Below, piece by piece: positions 1 through 5,263 of a DNA stretch of 7,196 nt. Origin of the DNA: Candidatus Stahliibacteriota bacterium (GTDB taxonomy: Bacteria > Hydrothermota > Tepidihabitantia > SM23-42); assembly GCA_030670605.1 (NCBI GenBank), contig DAOVBK010000074.1:1-7196 (forward strand), written 5' to 3'. Numbering within the stretch: the first letter of the stretch is position 1; every line of letters starts with the position of its first letter. Made by a program: the position numbers and the translations under genes. Below the pieces are notes generated by a model. The model saw only the letters and a program-made list of their open reading frames with translations. It made no database searches and was not told where the DNA came from.

Positions 1-61
1 TCGGTCGGAACTGTTCTCGTATGATGTTGATATAATCTGTTAGGGTATGTTCCTGTTTCAC
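1..61 (-). CDS. Start of a Wzz-like chain-length-determinant protein (partial, runs off left edge)
   Basis: Only the first 20 codons are present. The reading begins at a GTG (61-59) whose last two bases are the first two of the TGA stop of the upstream export gene, a GTGA overlap that indicates translational coupling. The visible residues include EHTLTDYINIIREQFRP, which resembles the N-terminus of Wzz/GumC-type polysaccharide co-polymerases, where a short cytoplasmic tail of the type 'L.DYI.I+R+' precedes the first membrane helix. Such proteins are inner-membrane partners of the outer-membrane or periplasmic OPX exporter encoded just upstream, which supports the call. No Shine-Dalgarno site is visible before the GTG, consistent with coupling. 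The evidence is a short motif plus context, so the family call is provisional. Confidence 0.55.
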   Translation of the reverse strand, partial: MKQEHTLTDYINIIREQFRP

Positions 62-639
62 TGGGAGGCGACCAAATAGATTTGAAGAAGCAATGTTCCA
101 ACACTGAGGAACACTGTCCATTCCTGAAAGGCAGCCATAAAACGCCTCGGCACAATAACAATGTCACCCGGCTGCAAAAAGAGTTGGTCCATATCTCTTC
201 CGTTCTTCATTATTCGCTCAAAGTCGACAGTGCGCTCTGAGCCGATATTGAGTATACGAATGCCGCCGAGTGTGCCGTCCTCAGTCGGCCCACCCGCCTG
301 CGCAAGCAAATTGGTAAGATTGTCCCCATGTTTCACATAATAGTGACCTGGTTTCATCACTTCTCCAAATACGTTAATTCTATAATAGAAGTTGATTTCA
401 ACGACAACGTCAGCATAGTAGCTCTCGAATGCATTGATTAAGTATACATACAGCGAATCAGTTGCAATCTCGTGTACTGTTAATTTCCCCAAGAGTGGGA
501 TATTCAAATTAGTATCTGCATCGATGATATACCACCCACTCAAATCTTCCTGACGCCATATTTTGACTTCCACAGCATCATTGGGCAGCAGGAACACGCT
601 GTTGTGCGCACAAAAAAGTACGAAAATGACACTCAGCAT
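58..639 (-). CDS. Polysaccharide biosynthesis/export protein (OPX/Wza-like, SLBB domain)
   Basis: A 193-residue protein of the outer-membrane polysaccharide exporter family, which carries capsule or exopolysaccharide across the periplasm and outer membrane. Residues 1-17 are hydrophobic and may be an export signal. Residues about 18-85 (beginning LLPNDAVEVKIWRQEDLSG) match the Poly_export domain. Residues about 87-165 form an SLBB domain, with the typical INVFGEVMKPGHYYV and the LAQAGGPTEDG turn. A hydrophobic stretch at about 172-190 ends the protein. It is short compared with Wza (about 380 residues) and resembles the small single-SLBB OPX proteins. The ATG at 639 is preferred because no other in-frame start lies between it and the upstream TAA at 678-676. 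The predicted transcription start falls at or next to this ATG, so the mRNA would be leaderless or nearly so. The Wzz-like gene follows with an overlap. Confidence 0.9.
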   Translation of the reverse strand: MLSVIFVLFCAHNSVFLLPNDAVEVKIWRQEDLSGWYIIDADTNLNIPLLGKLTVHEIATDSLYVYLINAFESYYADVVVEINFYYRINVFGEVMKPGHYYVKHGDNLTNLLAQAGGPTEDGTLGGIRILNIGSERTVDFERIMKNGRDMDQLFLQPGDIVIVPRRFMAAFQEWTVFLSVGTLLLQIYLVASQ

Positions 640-646
640 GATGTAA

Positions 647-674
647 AGTATAGTAATAAAAATAATGATGTCAA
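647..674 (-). promoter_or_regulatory. Sigma70-like promoter of the polysaccharide export gene
   Basis: On the minus strand, TTGACA (674-669) is followed after 16 bp by TATACT (652-647). The seventh base after the -10 box is position 640, directly next to the ATG at 639, so the transcript would begin at or one base before the start codon. The -35 box lies 8 bp beyond the stop codon of the upstream nucleotidyltransferase-like gene, so this gene does not depend on read-through from it. Confidence 0.75.
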
Positions 675-682
675 GTTACGGC

Positions 683-1420
683 TTACACCCGGAGTTTTCT
701 GTCAGTGAGTACAACACCACGCGCTCGCGCGAGTCGTCTCAGTTCCCGATACAGCGTCCTCGCTCCTTTATACACGGTATCACGACCAGCCGGTGTAAAA
801 CGAAAGACAATACCAAGTAGTTTCCTATAATCACGGGGAAACAGCGGAAGCGAGAGCACTTCATCAAATATGATACGTTCGCTCTTGTAGTAATAACGGT
901 TCATGAGGCCCAACAGCACAATCGACTCCCACCCGAAGAACGTCGTCAGCCACAGAAAGAGATGGTCATCGTGGTACAGGAATGCATTCTTGATCTTACC
1001 CATGAGTTCGTGAAGCCACGCCATGCACTTCCTGATTGCCTTCTTAAACGCCTGTGGGTCTTGCGCCTGGACTGCACGCTGCAGTTTCCTAAACCACGCA
1101 TTCTTTTCATACAAAACCGCGTAGTTCCGGTAGAAATGAGCTTCAATCGCCCGATTGGGCGTAACACGCCGTGCTTGCCGCAGCATGACTCGCGCGGAGA
1201 TATAGGAACCCTCGACCGTCATACCCTTGTACACATACCGGACTTCGCTTGCTGCAAGTTTACGCTTTGTTGCGACGAACATTCCAAGATCAGAATACGT
1301 TCTATCTTCATTCTTTGCGACAGAACCGCAAATGGCAATCCCGAGGATGCGACTCCCGAATTTTTTGAGAATTTTCTTTTTCAGCTAGTGCGCAATACGA
1401 AACCGGGCTCGGCGGCCCAT
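683..1420 (-). pseudogene. Kanamycin-nucleotidyltransferase-like gene with an in-frame amber stop
   Basis: From an ATG at 1420 the frame reads 11 codons, meets TAG at 1387-1385, then stays open to TAA at 685-683. Directly after the TAG comes a nucleotidyltransferase core: GSRILGIAICGSVAKNEDR, then TYSDLGM. In the ANT(4') kanamycin nucleotidyltransferase the matching stretch is GVYGSLGR...YSDIEM, where D and E hold the metal; here E is replaced by G. Further along, YKGMTVEGSY, HELMGKIKNAF, LLGLMNRYYY and LPLFPRDY line up from memory with KVEVNFY, FEYAGKWRN, LIGLHHRICY and SDLPSGYD of that enzyme, so the C-terminal domain is clearly of this type. An ATG-only reading would begin at 1282 and lose the GS motif. 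It also has no good RBS. A promoter places the transcription start at 1420. The TAG and the lost carboxylate suggest a decayed gene; a sequencing error or a non-ATG start remain possible. Confidence 0.75.
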
Positions 1421-1426
1421 ACCCGT

Positions 1427-1454
1427 ATCATAGTAACTATACAATCTCTGTCAA
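1427..1454 (-). promoter_or_regulatory. Promoter of the nucleotidyltransferase-like gene (leaderless start)
   Basis: On the minus strand, TTGACA (1454-1449), a 16-bp spacer and TATGAT (1432-1427). The seventh base after the -10 box is position 1420, which is the A of the ATG that opens the disrupted reading frame. No Shine-Dalgarno site precedes that ATG. The promoter supports 1420 as the ancestral start codon. Confidence 0.7.
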
Positions 1455-1481
1455 TAAGATGGATTCTTGTTGTGCTTTATC

Positions 1482-1517
1482 GTTTTATCATTTTGTTAAT
1501 TAACAAAATGATAAAAC
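1482..1517. repeat. Perfect 36-bp palindrome
   Basis: The left half, GTTTTATCATTTTGTTAA (1482-1499), is followed with no spacer by its exact reverse complement (1500-1517). It lies between the end of the symporter gene and the promoter of the nucleotidyltransferase-like gene, 27 bp upstream of that -35 box. It is almost entirely A+T, and no U-tract follows on either strand, so it does not look like a standard terminator. It could be a binding site for a dimeric regulator, or a cruciform-type transcription end for the symporter. Confidence 0.9.
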
Positions 1518-1571
1518 ATGAGAATTGGTACGCTGGCGATTGTGTAACAACGGTGTAGTATACGGGGAGAA

Positions 1572-3005
1572 TCAACCCCAGATCTTCTTGATGTGTTGCT
1601 CTGGGAAAGGTGGTGTGATGTAACTAACAATGACCATCACGATGAATCCGACGATGATACCCGGAATGAATCCGTGAATGCCGAGCGGCTTACCAACCGC
1701 GATCCAGACGAGTGCTGTACCACACCCGGCGATCATAGCACACACGCACCCGGTCTTTGTTGCCCGCTTCCAGTATATGCCAAAAAGCAAGGGCCACAGT
1801 GTTGTTGAGGCAATCACGGCCCAGGCAAACGCGGTCAGCGTAAGCACAAGGGCGGGTGGCCTGAATGCGATGACGAGCGAAACAATACCTATAACAATGC
1901 TGCTTATCTTACCGTAGAAAAGGCTCTTGCCTCGGCCGATTTCTTTGCGAAAGCCGCTCTTGATAATATCCTGTATCATCGAGCCTGACAGAATAATGAG
2001 CACAGATGAAAATGTTGACATGCCTGCAGCAATGACTGCGGCGAGGACGACCGCAGAACCAAACGGCGACAGCACCGTCTTCGCGAGCATCGGAATAGCG
2101 AGGTCAGGGTTTTCGAGACCGGGCAGGAGTACACGGGCAATCGCGCCGTTGAAATAGGGCAGAAGCGCCATGCACGTTCCTATCGTCGCAACAACCGTCC
2201 CGATCTTGAGAACGCGCAGGTTCTTGAGTGAATAGAATCGCACAACGAGCTGAGGCATGCCCCAGACACCAAAACTCACGATCAAGGCAAAGGAAATCAA
2301 TCCAGGCCATCCCCATATGCCAGGCGTGTACACCAATCCAGGATCAATCGCGAGGAGCGACTGATTGGCAGCACTCACGCCACCAATTGCCCGTACCGAG
2401 AATACGGTCAAGACGATCAGACCAATACCCATGACCCATGCCTGCAGGAAACTGGTCCACACGACGGCAAGATAACCGCCAATCGACACATAGAAGAGAA
2501 TGATAACACCTGCTAACAGTATGCCATAGACATAGGGGATGTTCATGAGAACCTCGAATATGTGACCCATGCCTTTGAGTATACTCACATTGTAGAACAC
2601 CATGAAAATGACGATGACGAGCGCCGAGAAAACCAGTGCAAATCGTGAACCATAACGCTCACCAATGAATCCGGGTATGGTCATGGTATTAAGTCGCTTC
2701 GTGAATTTTCTGATACGGGGGCCAAGGACAATCCAGCATACGGTGCACCCAATGAGTACGTTGATCGCACCAATCCACAGTGTCGCCATGCCGTACAGGT
2801 AACCGAAACCGCCGCCGCCAACAATGACAACCGAGCTAAAATACGCTGCAACAAATGACAGTGCCGTTACCCAGGGTCCGATCTTCCGTCCGCCAATATA
2901 GAAATCCTCAACACTTTTGGTTCTCCGTCCAGTAATCAATCCAACCAGCATCAAGAGCGCAAGATAGGCAATGACTATGATCGCATAGACCACTGAATCA
3001 CTCAT
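1572..3005 (-). CDS. Sodium:solute symporter (SSS family, PanF/monocarboxylate-like)
   Basis: A 477-residue multi-spanning inner-membrane transporter that couples Na+ entry to uptake of a small solute. After the first helix comes the family motif RRTKSVEDFYIGGRKIGPW (about 27-45). A glycine-rich helix (GGGGFGYLYG, 63-72) and YVSIGGYLAVVWTSFLQAW (172-190) are typical, as is MPQLVVRF (250-257). The Na2-site helix reads AAGMSTFSSVLIILSG (about 326-341), close to the AAxMST motif of pantothenate and monocarboxylate symporters. The start at 3005 is chosen because AAAGGA (3016-3011) lies 5 bases upstream and because the ATG overlaps the stop of the small accessory gene. A longer reading from 3083 would cover that gene and has no support. 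The substrate cannot be read from the sequence; an organic acid or pantothenate-like compound is the best guess. Confidence 0.92.
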   Translation of the reverse strand: MSDSVVYAIIVIAYLALLMLVGLITGRRTKSVEDFYIGGRKIGPWVTALSFVAAYFSSVVIVGGGGFGYLYGMATLWIGAINVLIGCTVCWIVLGPRIRKFTKRLNTMTIPGFIGERYGSRFALVFSALVIVIFMVFYNVSILKGMGHIFEVLMNIPYVYGILLAGVIILFYVSIGGYLAVVWTSFLQAWVMGIGLIVLTVFSVRAIGGVSAANQSLLAIDPGLVYTPGIWGWPGLISFALIVSFGVWGMPQLVVRFYSLKNLRVLKIGTVVATIGTCMALLPYFNGAIARVLLPGLENPDLAIPMLAKTVLSPFGSAVVLAAVIAAGMSTFSSVLIILSGSMIQDIIKSGFRKEIGRGKSLFYGKISSIVIGIVSLVIAFRPPALVLTLTAFAWAVIASTTLWPLLFGIYWKRATKTGCVCAMIAGCGTALVWIAVGKPLGIHGFIPGIIVGFIVMVIVSYITPPFPEQHIKKIWG

Positions 3006-3117
3006 CGTCATCCTTTGGTTTGAAAATCCACACTGCCCACACAATGCTGAATATGACACAGCATGCTGCGACAATCCATGCAAAAAAGGTCAGCCACGGG
3101 GTGTAAAAGGGACCCAT
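2998..3117 (-). CDS. Small membrane protein, probable symporter accessory subunit
   Basis: A 39-residue ORF with a strong RBS, AGGAGG (3127-3122), 4 bases before the ATG at 3117. The protein begins MGPFYTPWLTFFAWIVAAC, continues as a single hydrophobic helix (about residues 7-32) and ends with a charged cytoplasmic-type tail, KPKDDDE. Its last bases overlap the symporter start (ATGAGTGA), so the two are translationally coupled. Small one- or two-helix partners are known beside many SSS transporters (for example YhdT with PanF, and YjcH with ActP), and a family of very short 'symporter small accessory proteins' with one helix has been described. Gene order, overlap and topology all fit. The role in stabilising or tuning the transporter is inferred from that family. 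Confidence 0.85.
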   Translation of the reverse strand: MGPFYTPWLTFFAWIVAACCVIFSIVWAVWIFKPKDDDE

Positions 3118-3153
3118 ACTACCTCCTCTTTCGGTCGGTTTAGTATCGGTGTA

Positions 3154-3181
3154 ATCATACGAACTGTCGGTGAGTTGTCAA
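3154..3181 (-). promoter_or_regulatory. Promoter of the accessory protein/symporter operon
   Basis: On the minus strand, TTGACA (3181-3176), a 16-bp spacer and TATGAT (3159-3154). The predicted start, near 3147, leaves a leader of about 30 bases containing the AGGAGG site of the small accessory gene. The -35 box lies 9 bp past the stop codon of the ABC permease. The symporter can therefore be expressed separately from the ABC operon, although no terminator is visible between them and read-through is possible. Confidence 0.75.
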
Positions 3182-3190
3182 TATTCGCAT

Positions 3191-3985
3191 TTAGCCGGAC
3201 CGCTTCAGCTTTCCTGTTTTCTTGGCGTAATACTCTGCTTCTCTGAATATGAACATGCCGAGCGGGACGAGAATAAAACCAACACCAAGCAACAAAAGAA
3301 TCGTCGGAAGCAGTTGCTGCATGCTCGCTCCTTCGAGAAGCGCCGCGCGCATGGCACGCAACGTGTACGTAGCCGGCGAAATGTAACTCAGTGGACGGAT
3401 CCACGCGGGCAATACATCAATCTCGTAGTAGACTCCTGATATCAAAAGAAGCACCGCCTCAAAGATGTGTGTCGCATAGACACCCTTCTCGGTCGACAAG
3501 AGCGGTAATATCGCAGCAACGAGGCCGAGTCCGACAAACGACAAACCGGATACAATCAGTATAATGACCAGCCCGAGCAGGTTTGCATTGTGTATTGATA
3601 TGTTGAAAAAGAAAACGACAACAATCAATATCAGAGTACTACGCACGACGCCGTAGGCAACCGCGTGAAGACAATTACCAGTAAGATGTGTGAAGCGGTG
3701 TATCGGTGCCATAAAGGTGTACTCAATAGTACCTTCCCATCGCTCCCAGGCGATTGATTCGGATATCTCATGGAAGAGGATCGATAGAAAACCCCATACC
3801 ATTGCGCCAACAATAAGATAGAGCATCATCTCTTTTCCGGTTGTCGCACCGATGAGACCGATTGCGAGAGCGTTTACGATATTGTAGGAGAGAAAGACGA
3901 GCTCCCAGCCTGCATACCGTTTAATAAGAGCAAAATTCCGTTCGATAAATGCGATCGAGCCGTATGCATGTGCTCTAAGCTTCAT
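3191..3985 (-). CDS. ABC-2 type exporter permease
   Basis: A 264-residue membrane subunit that pairs with the ATPase encoded just upstream to form an exporter. About six hydrophobic segments can be seen, near residues 27-47, 53-71, 106-128, 134-160, 168-187 and 226-246. Between the second and third lies the cytoplasmic coupling region with WEGTIEYTFMAPIHR (83-97), typical of ABC-2 permeases (consensus E.GT.E.l...P). Before the last helix comes PLSYISPATYTLRAMRAALL, also typical. The start is supported by AGGAGGT (3997-3991), 5 bases before the ATG, and by an 11-bp overlap with the end of the ATPase gene. Pairs of this kind export drugs, lipids, polysaccharides or peptides; the substrate is not evident here. 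The nearby polysaccharide genes lie behind separate promoters, so a link to them is not demonstrated. Confidence 0.9.
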   Translation of the reverse strand: MKLRAHAYGSIAFIERNFALIKRYAGWELVFLSYNIVNALAIGLIGATTGKEMMLYLIVGAMVWGFLSILFHEISESIAWERWEGTIEYTFMAPIHRFTHLTGNCLHAVAYGVVRSTLILIVVVFFFNISIHNANLLGLVIILIVSGLSFVGLGLVAAILPLLSTEKGVYATHIFEAVLLLISGVYYEIDVLPAWIRPLSYISPATYTLRAMRAALLEGASMQQLLPTILLLLGVGFILVPLGMFIFREAEYYAKKTGKLKRSG

Positions 3986-4742
3986 ACTCTACCTCCTGCC
4001 ATTCATGGCCAGATACCTTGAGAAAAACATCCTCAAGATTTGATTCACGGTATTTGCGTACGAGCTCGTGCGGGCTGCCGACAGCGACAAAGCGACCATT
4101 CATAATGATGGCAACACGGTCACAAAGCGATTGTGCCTCGTGCATATCATGAGTCGTCAGAACCACAGTCAATCCATTGTCTGACACGGAGGCCCGCACG
4201 AACCGTTGCACATCACGCTTTGAACGCGGGTCCAAGCCAGTTGTTGGTTCATCAAGCAGAAGCAACATGGGCGAGGTGAAAAAAGCCCGAGCAATCGCTA
4301 CCTTCTGTTGCATGCCACGCGAAAGGTCCTCAAGTGGCTCGTAGAATCGTGATTCACTGAAACCAAGCTTAGGCAGAATCTTCAGTACACGTTGTTTTGC
4401 ATCCCGGCTTCCCATACCATACAACCGCGCTGCATAACGCAGGTTCTCCCATGCAGAAATTCCCTTGAAAAACGCTGCATCGGCACTCACACGATTGATG
4501 AGCGGGCGCACCTTTCCGTATTCGCGTACGACATCGTAACCGAACACACGTGCATAACCGTAATCAGGAATGAGCAATGTCGAGAGTATACGAACGAGCG
4601 TGCTCTTGCCAGACCCATTCGGACCGACGATACCAAAAATCTCATGCGTTGGGATTGAAAAGGTCACACCATCGAGCGCTCGCACCTCTTTTTTCTTCTT
4701 AAAGATCTTTTTCAGACCTTCACATTGTACTGCGTGCTTCAT
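3975..4742 (-). CDS. ABC transporter ATP-binding protein (exporter type)
   Basis: A 255-residue nucleotide-binding subunit that powers the adjacent ABC-2 permease. Walker A is GPNGSGKST (40-48), the signature is LSRGMQQKVAIAR (140-152) in place of LSGGQ, Walker B is LLLLLDEP (159-166) with the catalytic E165, the D-loop is GLDP (169-172), and the H-loop histidine is H198 in TTHD. At the Q-loop position no glutamine is seen; NRVSADAAFF appears there, as is common in the drug-exporter-like ABC-2 ATPases, where this stretch often reads 'VFADERSFY'. Length is normal for a short DrrA-type subunit. AGGAGG (4751-4746) lies 3 bases before the ATG. The gene ends in TAG, which shows that amber codons act as stops here. 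A long structured leader precedes it. Confidence 0.94.
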   Translation of the reverse strand: MKHAVQCEGLKKIFKKKKEVRALDGVTFSIPTHEIFGIVGPNGSGKSTLVRILSTLLIPDYGYARVFGYDVVREYGKVRPLINRVSADAAFFKGISAWENLRYAARLYGMGSRDAKQRVLKILPKLGFSESRFYEPLEDLSRGMQQKVAIARAFFTSPMLLLLDEPTTGLDPRSKRDVQRFVRASVSDNGLTVVLTTHDMHEAQSLCDRVAIIMNGRFVAVGSPHELVRKYRESNLEDVFLKVSGHEWQEVEYEA

Positions 4743-4755
4743 AAACCTCCTCTTT

Positions 4756-4949
4756 AGAGATTTTCACCATGAAAATCTCTTCGATTATCCCGCCTTATAG
4801 GCGCGGTCCGTAGACTCCCGTAGAGTCAACGTGACTCTGCGGAGATTCTTCCGCAGGAACTCACGTTCCCGCGCGAACGGAGTCGTCCTTTTGGGACGGA
4901 ACGGTGATATCCATATGATTACAGTGATATTTGCTTTATCACTGTAATC
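4756..4949 (-). promoter_or_regulatory. Structured RNA leader of the ABC exporter operon (unrecognised class)
   Basis: The stretch between the terminator at 4985-5019 and the ATPase RBS is dense with exact inverted repeats. Stem 1: GATTACAGTGATA (4917-4929) with 4937-4949, 13 bp, 7-nt loop. A multibranched unit is closed by TCCGT (4807-4811)/ACGGA (4896-4900) and GACTCC (4813-4818)/GGAGTC (4879-4884). It encloses three hairpins: AGAGTCA/TGACTCT (4822-4838, 3-nt loop), GCGGA/TCCGC (4839-4854) and GGAAC/GTTCC (4856-4869). A small hairpin, CGCCT/AGGCG (4791-4803), follows. The last is AGAGATTTTC/GAAAATCTCT (4756-4780, 10 bp, 5-nt loop), whose end is 4 bases from the RBS. No ORF or U-tract is present in this part. 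I do not recognise a known riboswitch, T-box or leader class. A regulatory role is inferred from position and structure. Confidence 0.6.
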
Positions 4950-4984
4950 GACACGTGCATCACTGCCATCGACTTTTTTGGTAC

Positions 4985-5019
4985 AAAAAAGAAAACGCCG
5001 CGGGTTGAAGCCCACGGCG
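4985..5019 (-). terminator. Intrinsic terminator after the 22-codon ORF (possible attenuator)
   Basis: Read on the minus strand: CGCCGTGGG (5019-5011), loop CTTCAA, CCCGCGGCG (5004-4996), then TTTTCTTTTTT (4995-4985). The stem is 9 bp with one G-U pair and is GC-rich, and a good U-tract follows at once. It lies 25 bases past the stop codon of the short ORF and about 240 bases before the ATPase start. The U-tract can itself pair with a downstream A-run (CTTTTTTG/CAAAAAAG, 4973-4991). Confidence 0.85.
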
Positions 5020-5043
5020 CCTTGTGCAACAAATATGAAAACT

Positions 5044-5112
5044 TCAGGTGAGCTTCACCCCCTGGTAAGAGGAAAGAATCGCAGGAATAACGTCGTAAAT
5101 GAGCCGCATCAT
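5044..5112 (-). CDS. 22-codon leader-type ORF
   Basis: A short ORF beginning ATGATG at 5112 and ending in TGA at 5046-5044. The peptide starts MMRLIYDVIPAILSS and ends YQGVKLT. AGGAG (5124-5120) lies 7 bases upstream, an ideal RBS spacing, within a leader of about 40 bases made from a consensus promoter. A terminator follows 25 bases after the stop. The last codons fall in a small hairpin, GGTGA/TCACC (5047-5059). The peptide has no recognisable domain and no run of a single amino acid of the kind that marks biosynthetic attenuators. It could be a ribosome-stalling leader peptide for the ABC operon, a free small protein, or the coding part of a short regulatory RNA. Confidence 0.6.
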   Translation of the reverse strand: MMRLIYDVIPAILSSYQGVKLT

Positions 5113-5161
5113 CCCCACACTCCTTTCGGCATTTCTGTCTGCGTCGTTCTCATAAGTTGTC

Positions 5162-5189
5162 ATTATAGTGGAAAAACGTTCATTGTCAA
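5162..5189 (-). promoter_or_regulatory. Consensus promoter toward the leader ORF and ABC operon
   Basis: On the minus strand, TTGACA (5189-5184), a 16-bp spacer and a perfect TATAAT (5167-5162). The predicted start is near 5155. It is back to back with the lipoprotein promoter: the two -35 boxes are the arms of TTGTCAA/TTGACAA and lie 16 bp apart. No comparable promoter is seen between here and the ATPase, so it is the best candidate for the whole ABC operon. Confidence 0.85.
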
Positions 5190-5205
5190 GGGTTGAACAA
5201 AGGGG

Positions 5206-5233
5206 TTGACAAACCGATCATTTTTATTATAAT
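5206..5233 (+). promoter_or_regulatory. Consensus promoter of the lipoprotein gene
   Basis: TTGACA (5206-5211), a 16-bp spacer and TATAAT (5228-5233), both perfect. The predicted start, near 5240, gives a leader of about 24 bases that contains the palindrome at 5239-5252 and the GGAGG RBS (5255-5259), which lies 4 bases before the ATG at 5264. Confidence 0.88.
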
Positions 5234-5238
5234 GTACT

Positions 5239-5252
5239 TAGACTTAAGTCTA
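5239..5252. promoter_or_regulatory. 14-bp palindrome at the lipoprotein transcription start
   Basis: TAGACTTAAGTCTA is a perfect palindrome that covers the predicted +1 and ends 2 bases before the GGAGG RBS. As DNA it could be an operator. As RNA it would make a 5-bp stem with a TTAA loop at the very 5' end. The choice cannot be made from sequence. Confidence 0.5.
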
Positions 5253-5263
5253 TTGGAGGTATT

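Noticed and set aside
1385..1387. Amber recoding (TAG read as an amino acid) in the nucleotidyltransferase-like gene
   Set aside because: The ATPase gene in the same window ends with TAG, directly coupled to the next gene, so TAG works as a stop; no recoding signal is visible.
962..1558. Plus-strand ORF of 198 codons opposite the nucleotidyltransferase-like gene
   Set aside because: It is antisense to a frame with clear nucleotidyltransferase homology, has no RBS, and its translation shows no family features.
3006..3083. Longer N-terminus for the symporter, starting at 3083
   Set aside because: The extra 26 residues are not symporter-like and are the out-of-frame reading of the small accessory gene. 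The RBS AAAGGA points to 3005.
3090..3404. Minus-strand ORF of 104 codons across the permease end
   Set aside because: It lies in another frame of the permease and its leader, and its peptide is low in structure and without an RBS.
4807..4900. Possible tRNA, because of the cloverleaf-like set of hairpins
   Set aside because: Stem and loop sizes do not fit (no 7-nt anticodon or T loop, no TTCRA, no CCA-type acceptor end).
4743..4985. T-box or a known metabolite riboswitch upstream of the ABC genes
   Set aside because: I could not find the T-box sequence or conserved cores of the common riboswitch classes on the minus strand; only the general structure is supported.
4917..5019. CRISPR-like repeats, because of several hairpins in series
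   Set aside because: The stems have different sequences and there are no evenly spaced direct repeats.
4978..5196. Plus-strand ORF of 72 codons over the terminator and leader
   Set aside because: It reads through a terminator and antisense to the short leader ORF, and has no RBS or promoter.
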